A stretch of 64,000 nt of DNA from positions 27,137,001 to 27,201,000 of the forward strand of contig NW_024465369.1 of NCBI RefSeq assembly GCF_017591425.1. Direction: 5' to 3'. This document shows positions 24,565 to 35,347 of this stretch, piece after piece. Numbering within the stretch: the stretch's first letter is position 1; every line of letters begins with the position of its first letter. The DNA comes from Ochotona curzoniae (Eukaryota > Chordata > Mammalia > Lagomorpha > Ochotonidae). Both the position numbers and the translations under genes were made by a program. The notes under the pieces are model-generated. The model was not told the DNA's origin, searched no databases, and was given only the letters and a program-made list of their open reading frames with translations.

Positions 24565-25527
24565 TTAGTTTGGAGACCTTCTTATTTGCCAACTTTGTTT
24601 GTGATTTGCCTCCTTTTTGTCCGGGACTAGCGCATTTCTAAGGAGACTTTGCAGGGCTGGTTTTGTGTAGACATATTCTTCTAGTTTTTCTTTGCTATTG
24701 AAGTATCTGATTTCGTTCTCAAATACAAATGAGATCTTTGCTGGGTAGATTATTTTTGGTTGACAGTTGTTTTGTTTCAGGACTTGGAAGATCTTTGTCC
24801 ATTCTCTCCTTGCTTGTAGGGTCTCTTCGGAGAAGTCAGCAGTAATTCTGATGGGTTTTCCCCTGTATGTGATCTTTTCTCTACTTCGTACTTGTCTCAG
24901 GATTCCTTCTTTGTCTTCATTGGAGTAGAACTTGAGCACCGTGTGTCTGGGTGAAGATCTCTTTGGATCATGTCTGTTGGGAGTTCTCTGTCCATCCTGT
25001 ATGCGGGGTGGATTCGTGTTCCAAGTGTTTTGGAAGTTTTCCTGTATAATTTCATCAAGCACTGCTTGCATCCCAGATTCTCTTTCTACTCCCTCGGGGA
25101 GGCCGATGATCCGAATATTCAATTTTCTAAGGTAATCCTTCATCTCTTGCATCATTTTATTAGTTTTGCTGAGGTTTGTCTCTAGCTGTTTAATTCGCTG
25201 GGCACTTTCATTTTGTGTGTCTTCTGTTTCAGAGATCCTTTCCTCTGCCGCATTTATTCTGTTGATGAGGCTTTCAATTTTATTCTCTTGGGCATCCAGT
25301 TTGGTTTTGATTTGTTGTATTTCGGTGATTATGCGGTTCTGGTAGTCTTCCAGCTTTGTGTCCACGTCTCTGAGAAATTTTAGCATTATTTTCATCAATT
25401 CCTTTGCTGGTAACACGTCCATGTCTTCATCTCGCATCGCCGATATTGATAATGGCTTTTGGCCCATGTTTGGTGGGGTGCTGGCTCTTTCATCTGGAGC
25501 ACAGCTCTTTCTAGTGGTTTTTCCCAT
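24565..25527 (-). CDS. LINE-1 ORF1p, RNA-binding chaperone
   Basis: 320 residues from the ATG at 25527, MGKTTRKSCAPDE. The open frame extends 28 codons upstream, but the first codon there is TTG, and the ATG has G at -3 and +4. ORF1p forms trimers that coat L1 RNA in the ribonucleoprotein. Visible order: a low-complexity N terminus; a heptad-rich coiled coil (about residues 50-125, KIESLINRINAAEERI...); an RRM starting near LNIRIIGLPEGVE; and a C-terminal domain with HTVLKFYSNEDKE and YRGKPIRI. No stop or frameshift is present, and the length is close to other mammalian ORF1p. Confidence 0.93.
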   Translation of the reverse strand: MGKTTRKSCAPDERASTPPNMGQKPLSISAMRDEDMDVLPAKELMKIMLKFLRDVDTKLEDYQNRIITEIQQIKTKLDAQENKIESLINRINAAEERISETEDTQNESAQRIKQLETNLSKTNKMMQEMKDYLRKLNIRIIGLPEGVERESGMQAVLDEIIQENFQNTWNTNPPRIQDGQRTPNRHDPKRSSPRHTVLKFYSNEDKEGILRQVRSREKITYRGKPIRITADFSEETLQARREWTKIFQVLKQNNCQPKIIYPAKISFVFENEIRYFNSKEKLEEYVYTKPALQSLLRNALVPDKKEANHKQSWQIRRSPN

Positions 25528-26892
25528 TGCGTTGGTGTATTCTGGTAAGGCAAATGGACCCGTGTGTTGAGGGGCTGTCAGGTGCTTTCCTGTAGAGATT
25601 GGAGCCTGCAAGCGTGGTGTTGCCGGGCGTGGTAATTTTCAAGGCACCGTTGGTGCGTTCTCAGGGCCCGGGGCTGTAGAGCACCACCTTGGGGGCCCAG
25701 TGGATTCCAGGCACACTCTGGGCACCTCTTCTACAGGTGTGCCACCGCAGGGCGTGGAGGGATGGAGGCGCTCTCTGGGCGCGCCCCCTGCACGGGAATC
25801 CACAGGACGTAGAAGGTTTTATGTGCTTTCTCCCTGCGTTCTCCTTGTCAGGGACTGCAGGGTTTTTCAGAGCCCGCCTGGTGTGTCTCCCACACACAAG
25901 ACTGTGGTTGAGGCACTTTCTGGGCGTGGCTCTTGTGCAGTGATTCCACCACTCGTGGTGTGTGTGTGGCTCCTCCTCACAGGACCGTAGAGGAGGTGTG
26001 ACCCAGGCGCCTTGTTAAAATAACTTCTCAGCGGGATCGCACAGTGCCAGTGTGGCACAGGAGATTTCAGAGCTCTCCCGGTGTGTCGCCTACACTCAGG
26101 ACTGCGGGGTGGGAGGCGAGGAATGGACAGTTCACACTATGGGAGTGGCATCTGCGTGTCAGGGACACACAGCGCTACACTTCCCAGTTCAGCACCCTCC
26201 TGACTCCTGCGCTACGGAGGCGGCTGCTGCAGGCGGGACCGCCTAGCCCAGCCCGGCGCGGCGCTCAGAGTCCTCCTGGTGCTGTCGCCCACCCACAGGG
26301 TTTCAGGGTGTCGGGGATTCCAGACTCCCACCAGCAGCCTCCGCGCGCTGAGATGCACTGGCCCACTTAGCGCAGGAAGATCTGAGGCGCTTTCCCGGGA
26401 CCTTTTCAGCCACCAACACGCACCGCTGTTCCCAAGGCACAGACCTGACAGTTTCAGGTTGCGCCCCTTGTGTTCTCAGAGGCTGGAGCCTCAGCAGGGG
26501 GTGGGGAATGCGGAGGCTGCCACGTTAATCCCCAGCTCACCAAGGTCCGGCTGCTGCAGTCTGCTTCTGCTGTTGTTGAAGAATTCCGCCGGCGACGATC
26601 CCTCCGATTTCCCTGTCTCCAAGCTGGCCGCGTCTCCCGTCAGGCCGCTCTCAAAGGTGACTCAGCAGGTCTGGAGTGGGATGTCGGCTTCTCTACCTTT
26701 GCCCTGCTCCGTTCTCGTTGTTCTTCCGAGTTGTGTGGAACTTTTTGGCTCCACACTGTCCCAGGGAGTTTCACGGACCTCTCCCTACGGTTTCCTGCCG
26801 CTCCTCTTCGCTGCCTCTGCAGCACTCTAACCTTCTCTCACTGAACTCTCCCTCATAGCCTTTCTCCTACGTCGGCCATCTTCCCTTCTCTC
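25528..26892 (-). promoter_or_regulatory. LINE-1 5' UTR / internal promoter
   Basis: About 1.37 kb of GC-rich, CpG-containing sequence between the 5' target duplication and ORF1, unlike the A/T-rich flanks. It includes loosely repeated stretches (variants of gcctggtgtgtctcccacac near 25.88 and 26.08 kb). By family analogy it is the RNA polymerase II promoter of the element. Confidence 0.75.
26874..26882 (-). promoter_or_regulatory. YY1-like site at L1 5' end
   Basis: The minus strand reads GAAGATGGCCGAC within 20 bases of the element's 5' end. AAGATGGCC is the YY1 core that in human L1 sits near +13 and directs accurate transcription initiation. Its position here suggests that the 5' end is complete. 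Confidence 0.65.
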
Positions 26893-27344
26893 AAGAATTG
26901 TTTTTAAAAACTATTTTCCTTATCTAGTTTTCAAATGATAGTTCCACAGAGGGATGAAAGTTTGTTTCTACCGCCACAGAAGTTAAAGAAGTTGTGGCAA
27001 TAATACCTTTTCCTTTGGATACAACCTTTTGAACATCTGAACTACATAACATGCACAGGAAGCACTGAGTTCAGCTACACGACTTTCTGGCCTTACAAAA
27101 AGAAGGGGGCCTACACAGATACTTTCAGATATATTATCTGGAAGCGCAATGTGCCTGATTTTCAAGGCAAAGTGGAGTCATCAATGGTTATTTGTTTGGG
27201 AAATTCAGGAGCTTTAGAATTGGTCCTGGGAAATCACTGGGTCATACTACTCTTTGACAGGTTAATAACTTGGAGAAGCTCTTAAGTCTGAGGTTGGATA
27301 TGTAATCAAAACTGGCCAAAATGTATTTGTTCTCCAAAACCTTG

Positions 27345-27510
27345 TTCCAAGGAGTGTGGTCTCAAGCCAGCAGCACCAGCAACAAGACCAGGGAGCCTAT
27401 GAGAAATGCAAAAATCTCAGGGCCCACCAGAGAACTACTGAATCAATATCTGCATTTTTAACAAGAGCCCAGGTGATATGCATGCACTAAAAGTTGAGAA
27501 GAGGTACTCA
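27345..27510 (+). mobile_element. MER5-like hAT element
   Basis: ccagcagcaccagcaacaagaccagggagcc, gaaatgcaaaaatctcagggcccacc, actactgaatcaatatctgcatttttaacaagagcccaggtgat and aaaagttgagaagagg follow the MER5A consensus in order. Confidence 0.8.
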
Positions 27511-27858
27511 AAAAAAGAAAACAATCACAGGTCGTTCAGCATTATAAGCAAACTATTCAAATCCAAAGAAGTGCACTATCTCTGATAACTTTAGAGTAAT
27601 ATTTCTGTGTGTGTCACTCGGTCTAAGCATTTTAACGAAATGAATCACTGAGGTTCCTTATTTCACTGAAAATAAGGCAGATGGGATAAAGCATAAAGCA
27701 TCCAGCTTAGGACCCTTGGAACAAAAGGGGAGGAAGCAGAAATATATTCAATATATTCTTACTGATATGGTCTTTTTAACACTTGACTCCTTGACAGAAA
27801 CTAATGCTAGCAAGAAGTTTGACTTCTATGAAGCTGAAATAAAACCACTCTAAGAGAG

Positions 27859-27896
27859 GGTTCCATAGTGCAATGCTTAACACTCTGGACTCTGAA
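27859..27896 (+). pseudogene. tRNA-Gln(CUG) 5'-half retropseudogene
   Basis: 38 bases, GGTTCCATAGTGCAATGCTT onward to CTCTGGACTCTGAA, match the 5' half of tRNA-Gln-CTG through the anticodon loop with about four substitutions, then stop. A perfect 17-base direct repeat, ctgaaataaaaccactc, occurs at 27834-27850 and 27892-27908. The tRNA end CTGAA overlaps the second copy. Eight extra bases (taagagag-type, 27851-27858) precede G1 and could be pre-tRNA leader or untemplated bases. Not a functional tRNA: the T arm and 3' half are missing. Confidence 0.85.
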
Positions 27897-29973
27897 ATAA
27901 AACCACTCCTCTCCACTGATAGAATGTTGAATGAATATTTAAAACCTATATGTGGGGTTTTTTTTGCTTTTGTTTTTGCAAAATAGCCTTTTTCCAGAAC
28001 CCTTTGAAAATCCTTCATACTACAGAAGTCATTTGAAAGGCAGCTTGAGAAACACTGGAAGGTAAAGAAACATGATCAGTCTCGTCTCTTGGTGTGTTTC
28101 TATTCTGCAATGACATACCTGAATTGTTTACAGCAGGGCAAGACTATAACTGTGACTTGGCATTGCTTTAGCAAAGTCTAACCATGCGTTTGTTTCTGGA
28201 GTTGGGAGGAAGAGAGTGGTGGTGGAGAGGATGGTACTAGGAGGCTCCTCTGTAAATGTAAGTCAGAGCCACATCCATAAGAACTGCAGCTCCCATACAG
28301 CCCAGATATTTTTGGAAAACAGACATCAAGACCTTATAGAAAAAAGAATGAAAGTGGCTTTCTTGCCAACTATTAAAGCCATAGAAGACATCAGACAACC
28401 TGCTTAATGTATATTAAGGTCATAAACATTGAGGGAACCTAATAGCCTTAATGTTTTTCTTTGAGAAGGGGGAATTAAAATCATTTCCACATGTAGAATG
28501 TGGAGCATATCACTGGGGAAGGCATACTTCTCTTACGATGCTGCAGAGATCTACATTACAAGAACAGAAATTTGATGCTCATTGTTCTACCAAGGGAGAG
28601 TGCATTGCAGGGACAAGAATGTGGATCCAGGAGAGGAATGAGGAGGCATTTTTGTAAAAAGAAAGAGTAGCAGGGAAAGGAAGAAAAGAATTAAACACAA
28701 CTAGGATGGACAGTGGATTTTAATGACAAAAATCCTAAAGAAAAAAGTTCAGGAGTTTAAAAGATTTCATTACATCTTACAGTGAAGACACTCTGGGATG
28801 AGGATGAGATAAGCATGATTTAGGGATATATAAATTAGTTTGATATTAAAAATTTTTTAAAGTTCCAGCACATTTTATTTTTCAAACACTATAAATGGTA
28901 GTTTATACACTAAGAACACTTGGGAAAGAATAATGTCATTAAAATAATTAAGTTTAAAACCTTAATAGCAAAGATGGATAACCACTCACACAAACATTTA
29001 TAATAGAAAATTGTGGGAACTAGCCTGAATGCTTAAGAAATAGTATGATGGAACACTAGTAGCCAATATACAATTTGCCTATTACTAAAGGATTATACTA
29101 AAAAGATTTCTTCCAGGCAATTGTCACAAAAATAGCTGATCCAGGTTCCATGAAACATCATACCTCAAGGAAATACAGACACAGATACACCATATGCACA
29201 TCTGTGCAAAAAACCCAGCAAAAAAAAGTAAAACTACATATAACAGAAAGAAGTGTTATTAACTGATCATCAGAAACTTAGACATGGTCAAGATCTGTCA
29301 TCTGATCTAAGGAAAAGAAGAAAAGACACAAACCATATCATAGCCAAAATCTCTGACTAGGATAAGGTGTAGGAAGAATGAACATTAGATGTGGTACTGA
29401 AACAAGAGCATACAGATCCCATCAGAGACTTCCCTAAGCAACAGATGGCCCCCCACCAGCGTCATCTCTGCCTCACCCCAGCACAATGGCTACAGCATGG
29501 GTTTTCCTACTTGTCCATTTCTACCCAACAATAGAAAAAAACAAAATGACCCAAACTTTAATTCTATGCTTAGGATCATCATTACCCTATTCAATGCCAT
29601 CTGTGCTCCCACTCAAAAAGACATTACAAAGTGCTACATTTCCACTTCAAGCCAATGAGGATTAAAAATAGATACTATTGACATTCAAGAACGACACTTG
29701 CATTTCCCCACATCTGTACATATGCACTTGTCAAAGCCTAATTATTTTATATACTCTGCCCTATTACCCACATGTTCTTTTGATGAGCAAGATGGCCATA
29801 AGACAAGTGTTAAATAAAGTGAATACTTAGTTTAAAACGATTACAGAGAACATATGGAATCCCCTAAAAACTACCCAGTCTTCATATCAACCAATTAATA
29901 GGGTAGCATACAGCTTACTTTAAATTCACAGCTAATATGTCATTTAAAACACATCATAAATTTTTCGGTTTAC

Positions 29974-30111
29974 CTTTGATGTCCCTTTAGTAGAAAAATA
30001 TAAACCAGATCTTCTTAACAGGAAGTAAACCTTTTTCCAGGACTTCTTTCCCTGTTCTTTTGCATGTAAGAAGCCATGGATTTCAGGATATGTGCTTGAA
30101 CTCAGAAACAT
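29974..30111 (-). CDS. GRB14: GRB14 exon 6: first half of PH domain
   Basis: It encodes residues ~227-272, from [15 protein letters not shown] to YFSTKGTSK. The [20 protein letters not shown] run forms the first PH strands with the basic residues expected to contact phosphoinositides. Acceptor ttttctAG, donor GTAAAC, phase 0 at both ends. KKVYFLL appears where human has KKIYFFL, a conservative change. The downstream intron holds the intact LINE-1. Confidence 0.94.
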
Positions 30112-30267
30112 CTAGAAAAAAATCCAACCCTTATCATATCAGTGAGACAGTGATACCATAGCTTTAAACTAATCATGTTACAATTTCAAGTATAAATGTG
30201 TAAGATCAAATAGCATCCACAATATTACAGAAATCATAATGTATATACAATCAGAAGTATAGCTTTA

Positions 30268-30582
30268 GGGGGCAAATGCAGCGGCATATCAGGTTAACTT
30301 TCCATCTGTGGTGCCAGCATCCTACATGAGCATCTGTTTTAGTCCTGGCTATTCAACTTCTCATCCAGCTCCCTGCTTATGGGGTGGAAAGGGAGTGAAG
30401 ACCTTGCTTCCACATGGGAGACTTGGAAGTTCCTGGCTATTGGCTTTGGATGTGTCCAGCTCTGGCACAGGTGGCCACTTGTAAAATGAATCAGTAGATG
30501 GAAGCTCTCTATTTCTGGCTTTCCTTCTCTCTCTCTGTAATTCTAAACTTCAAGTAAAGGAAATAAATCTTTAAAAAAAATA
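30268..30582 (+). mobile_element. Old C-type SINE, plus orientation
   Basis: ggttaactttccatctgtggtgccagcatcc start, cacatgggagacttggaagttcctgg body, ctctctctctgtaattctaaacttcaag and ataaatcttt end. It sits within 160 bases of the exon 6 acceptor. Confidence 0.85.
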
Positions 30583-32691
30583 CGTCTTTCAAAAACTCAA
30601 AGCAGGTTGCAAAAGAAAACATGTACATAAAATGTACATTCCTAGCAATCAATACTGAAGCAACCATCAAAAGTATAATCTATTCTAATATCCATACAAA
30701 ATTTGGTAACATCTAAGTGTTACAATGTACTGGTGCTTTTCAATCTTTTTTGTGGCTTCCTCTCTGAATATAGGCTTACTTTACAATCTCACTATGGTAA
30801 AAGAAAGACTGCAATCCAAACTTGGATTGTTAAACAGGAAATTAAGGCAAGTTCACCTCCTTGATGAGAGTTAATACTCTTGTTCATCTTCTATGGTTTC
30901 CCTGTGATATTGAGCAGAGCAGCTTTTGTTTACTAAAGAGAACTAAAACAGTACATCCAGTCTACCTGCTCTTGCACAAAGTAATCTTGATCCTGAATCA
31001 TGGCATGCTTGAGTTTGGGCAAGCCTGGCACTGCTTTGACCAACACATACGCTAGAAGTGAAGCTTTGTGAGTTCTGGATGTAGCACTTCTTCATCCTAA
31101 CGGCTTCCAAGGATGATTCTTGGAAGTTTGCTCTCACATAAAAGAAATGTGGCTACCCTGAGTCCACCTTGGGTGAGCAGCAACTGGAGAAGGTACTCTG
31201 TAATGAGACACCATATGAGAAAAAGAGGGGCTCAGGACCACTGAGGCACACTTAGAGAAAAAGCTATCTCAGAACAGTGCCCAGCCACTGACGCAACAGG
31301 AGTCAGAGACGACTCACCCAGCTAATAATTTTCTAAAATTCCTGCCCCACAGAATTAGTCACAGCATGTAAATGGGCACCTAAAGCCCATAAGGTTTGAA
31401 ATCCTTTTTCCTATAGGAATAATTGAGACAGTGAGCTTGTGATGGTCAAAAACACAAGAATGAAAAGGCTAGGACGCAGTCTAGAGTGGGTGTGCTTGGT
31501 GCCTGGAATCAGGCAATGGGGATGCATTAGTGTCTCACCGAAAGAAACAGGAAAGCATACGAATAAACAAATGCAAAATGGAAAAACCAAATGAGAAAAT
31601 TATTAACTAAAACAACGCAACGTACTTTAAAAGGCTACTCCAGGAAATGCTGATAGTAGATATTTACATTTTTTAAAGTAAATTATTACATTTTTTAAAT
31701 TTAATGAGCCATGGATATTAATTAATTGACATGCAAAACAGGCAAGTAGGTTTTCTAGTTTGAGTGCTTTCCAAGTTATTAAACCAAACCAATTAAATTT
31801 TAAAAAGAGAGTCACAGAGGTCACACGAGAAAAAGAAGAAACCTTTTAAAAAGTGGAAACATCGCCTCAGTGGGGAGAAGAGGCTAAGGGCACACGCAGG
31901 GCTGGCTGCTTCCAAAGCCTACCATTTCTCTTGTTTTTATAATTTAACATTAAAGCAATATAACCATGTTATAGGAAGATCTGGGAAAGGAGGCAGAAAA
32001 GAAAAAAGAATATTCCAAACCACTCCAGTGTATTAATAAAGTGAGAGGCATCCTGACTAAATCTGGGGTCTGGGGATACAGTTGCTGCTGTCATTCACCC
32101 CAGATTCTGAAAACTCTGCTCTGGGACTAATCACTTTTCTAAAAATAGTCTGAATAGTGACAATTAAATACAGTCTATTCAAAAGCTCACGGAAAGCAAA
32201 TCTGCAAAAGACAAACCCATTTAACATAGTCATAGATATGTAAGAAATATTGAAATTTGCTTGTATTAAAGATTAGAGATTACTGAGCAGGACAAGGGGT
32301 GGGGGATTGCTCAAGTAGCAGCATTCTAAAGACACTGTTGAATATCAACCTGTGAAGAAAAAAATTCAGAGCTTATGATATAAAATCTGTGCATCAGAAT
32401 AAAAAAAAATCCCGACATGTTATAATGACTGTGTGTTATAAAATGACTATCTCAAGCCACTCACTAACCACTTGGAAGAAATGAGCTCAACAGACATAAA
32501 GCTAGGGATTTTTTTAGCAGAAAAACTAATCTCAATTCAGCTCCTAGTTTTATACAATTATATGCACGAATTTTAGAGCATTAAACAGGTAATAGTGTAG
32601 AAATATACTCAATCAATTTTTCCCTATAATGCCTAATATTTTCAACATTAAGAACTGCAGATGTTAATTATGAAAGACAATAGTAAATACA

Positions 32692-33030
32692 TTTTTAAAG
32701 GTTTATTTTATTTTTATTGGAAATCCAGATATACAGAGAGGAGGAGACAAAGAGGAAGATCTTTTGTCTGCTGATTCAATCTCCAAGCAGCCGCAATGGC
32801 CCAGAGCTATGCTGATCCAAAGCCAGGAGCCTGGAGCCTCTTCAGGGTCTCCCAGGTGGCACAGGTTCCCCCAGGTGCTATAGGTTCCCCCAGGTGGTAC
32901 AGGTTCCCAAGGCTTTGGGCCACAAGCAAAGAGATGGATTGAAGTAGGGCCACTGGGATTAGAACCGGTATACATATGGGATCCCAGTGCATGCAAGACA
33001 AGGAATTTGGCCAACAGGCTACTGCACCTA
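32692..33030 (-). mobile_element. C-type SINE with internal 19-bp triplication
   Basis: Attggaaatccagatatacagagagg start and catatgggatcccagtgcatgcaag near the 5' end, minus orientation. Three tandem 19-base units (cccaggtgg.acaggttcc type) at 32851-32907 lengthen the body. Confidence 0.9.
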
Positions 33031-33337
33031 TTTGCAGTTTACAGGAGAGTTAAAAAAAATTGTTAAGAATACTAACATCTTTATACACAGTACAGGATAA
33101 AACACTGCAATATGCTTTTCATGAAGCATTCTATGTTTAAAATCTCTCGACAACTGACCAGAATTAGGAAAAGGAATATTGATCCGGCTTTACGAATCTA
33201 GAGCAATTTTTACCCAGGTAATTTTCCTATATTAAAATGTAGTCATTCAAGGTATTAAATTTCAAAGTCTGGGCAGGCATCCATATGTTCCTCATACATG
33301 CCTTATATTATGTTATTTCTTACGTATTTAACATTAC

Positions 33338-33412
33338 CTGCAAAATCTGTGTGGGGGAAATTTCACCATTGGTTTCAGTTGCAAAAGACACCATATGTTC
33401 TGGAAAAAAATA
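33338..33412 (-). CDS. GRB14: GRB14 exon 5: linker to PH domain
   Basis: A 75-base, 25-codon exon for residues ~202-226, from YFFPEHMVSF to SPTQILQ. It is in phase 0 on both sides, with acceptor tttgtcAG and donor GTAATG. Sequence is nearly identical to the human exon as I recall it. This is the segment leading into the pleckstrin-homology domain. Confidence 0.92.
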
Positions 33413-33509
33413 CTGACAAAAAGATACAGGTTAAATTATCCCTAAACTCACTTCAGCAAAGAGTCAGTATGATCAATCACCTTTAAGCTGCTCTAAAATT
33501 CATTCAAAG

Positions 33510-33640
33510 TGCTTTTGAAAAGCCTATCCCACGACTCTAACCTCTGGCATCTTCATGATGATGCCTGGAATTGAGCCCAAATGTTATCAAGTATACCCCC
33601 AGATGATGCTGATGCAGGGAGTTACAAACCACTGCAGTAG
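33510..33640 (-). mobile_element. MER5-like fragment
   Basis: Minus strand carries ctactgcagtggtttgtaac and catcagcatcatctggggg, the terminal part of a MER5-type element. Confidence 0.5.
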
Positions 33641-33839
33641 TATGGACAATGTGCTGAGACCCACCTCACTCACATCCTGACACCATTAGACCATTTCCTA
33701 AATCAGGCTAACCTCAGGCTCATTAAACAGCAGAAGGTATGCAATGATCACAGCCCACCAACGCAGGAATGAATAATCAATACTGGCCTGGAGAGCTTCA
33801 AGTCCCAATTATAAAGCTCATCCAAACCAATTGTTTAAA

Positions 33840-33950
33840 ATCAGTAAGTCTTGGTCCTCATTCCAGAGGTTTTTTTCATTCAGTAGTTCTGGGTAGATAG
33901 ATCCTGGATTTTGTGTTTTTAACAGGCACTGGGACAGCCGTTGGAAGTTT
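33840..33950 (+). mobile_element. MER5-like fragment
   Basis: ccagaggtttttttcattcagtagttctgggtagatagatcctgg and ttttgtgtttttaacaggcactgggac match the middle of a MER5-type element. Confidence 0.5.
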
Positions 33951-35225
33951 TATGACCAGATAAGTTTGGGGAAAATCTTTTCTAACATACTTCCTTGAGG
34001 ACACAGATTCTCAATAACTTTCAATGAACTTTGCTATGAATAAGTTTTGGTCTAAAACTTCTGTGTTTTGTTCATTAGAGCATGGCTGCTAGCATTCCTA
34101 TCTTCTTTCCACCAAGCTGCCTAGGTTGTGACAACACAAACATCCCCAACCCTCAGTGAAAAAACATTGTTTGGTGTCTATAAAACAAATTTCTGACATT
34201 GTTTGATTAAAAAATAAAACCAAAAGTTTGCTATGAAGATATTTCTTAAATGTAATCTTTAAGCTCTTGTTTTTAATAGACTTACAAGAAGATGCTTTCC
34301 CTTTAAATCATAACTCTATTTAATTTTTATAAGAACTCCCATTTTCTTTGTCAAAGATTATCCCATTATGTTTCTATTTATAGGTTAAAATAAAAGAGAG
34401 CCTAAGAGGTCTGTCAGGGTTTGAAAATATTCTATTATGGTACATATTATATATTTTTTCATAAAGCATCATTTCAATCCAATTATTCAAAACTAAGTGT
34501 AAAAATATACTACAGTTGCAGAGACAAAAACAATTTAAAATAATGAGCCCAAAGGCAATTCTGACTCCTCAAGATTCCTAGTCTTCATTAGAATGTGACA
34601 TATGTTTATTTTCTTTTAAAGAGAACTATAATGAAAGCAGTATTTACTTGATAAAGCACTGGTCTTTATCTTATTTCCACTTAGCTTGGGGATTATTGCT
34701 CTGAAAACAAAATAATTTGAAAGAGCAAGATCTATGTCAATCTCGAATTCCAGGCTAAATTAAATAGTCCAATCATCCAACCCTTACTTTATAAGGGTTT
34801 TCATCTAAATTTCCTAAATTCTATCAAAAGTGTTAAGCTATAATATTTTAGAATCCTTCTGAAAATCTGTAATAATCAGTTTCTCAAACATGCATTTTTT
34901 TCTAAAAACACAAGAGAAAAAAGCAATGGTTCCCCAAAACCAGTTTGTATGTATGTTTGTTTGTTTTTTGCATTCATTCTAAAATGAATCAAATTTGTGT
35001 GAATTCAGACTTAATCAGTTTGACTAAGAAACAGTTCCTGAGTTTATGCTTTATTGTCTGGTTATTGCTAGAACAGGGAGAAATGTCACCATAATTTTAA
35101 AGAAACCAGAATCATTACCCACAATTTACCAAATAGGATGATTTCATGTATTGTGACTTCTGTTTACATAAAATTTCACCAATTCATGTATTTTTTCCAT
35201 AACGTTTCATGAAAATTTAACTTAC

Positions 35226-35347
35226 CATTGGGTTTTTAAAGAATTCATATTTGGCATAATTTTTTCTAAAGAACAACTTATTGTCTTCGTCCATTCCCCA
35301 GTTAGATAGCACTTCGGTCACTAGTTCATGGTCTTCTATTATTCTTT
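35226..35347 (-). CDS. GRB14: GRB14 exon 4: end of RA domain and RA-PH linker
   Basis: It encodes residues ~161-201. The first two bases complete the Glu codon split with exon 3 ([10 protein letters not shown]), and it ends KYEFFKNPM. The acceptor is ttttcAG and the donor GTAAG. The 122 bases restore phase 0. The NWG motif near the middle and the [11 protein letters not shown] helix are typical of the RA-PH linker in Grb7-family proteins. Separated from exon 3 by a 16-kb intron rich in SINEs. Confidence 0.93.

Larger units (their letters stand above)
20164..26892 (-). mobile_element. Full-length, apparently intact LINE-1
   Basis: The element reads on the minus strand: 5' UTR of about 1.37 kb, ORF1, a 55-base spacer, ORF2, a 3' UTR of about 0.44 kb and an 89-base uninterrupted poly(A) (a T run at 20164-20252 on the plus strand). 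Flanking target-site duplications, aagaattgttttt, lie at 20157-20169 and 26893-26905. The latter abuts aaaaa, so the nick site reads TTTTT/AA on the cleaved strand, the L1 endonuclease preference. Long pure tail, matching duplications and two open frames mark a very recent insertion. It lies in GRB14 intron 6, in the sense direction. Confidence 0.95.
26906..29973 (-). other. GRB14: GRB14 intron 6, part upstream of the L1
   Basis: Contains a MER5-like element and the tRNA-Gln half. The remaining sequence to exon 6 is unassigned. Confidence 0.6.

Noticed and set aside
21007..24630. Several plus-strand frames of 60-216 codons.
   Set aside because: All are shadows of LINE-1 ORF2 on the opposite strand.
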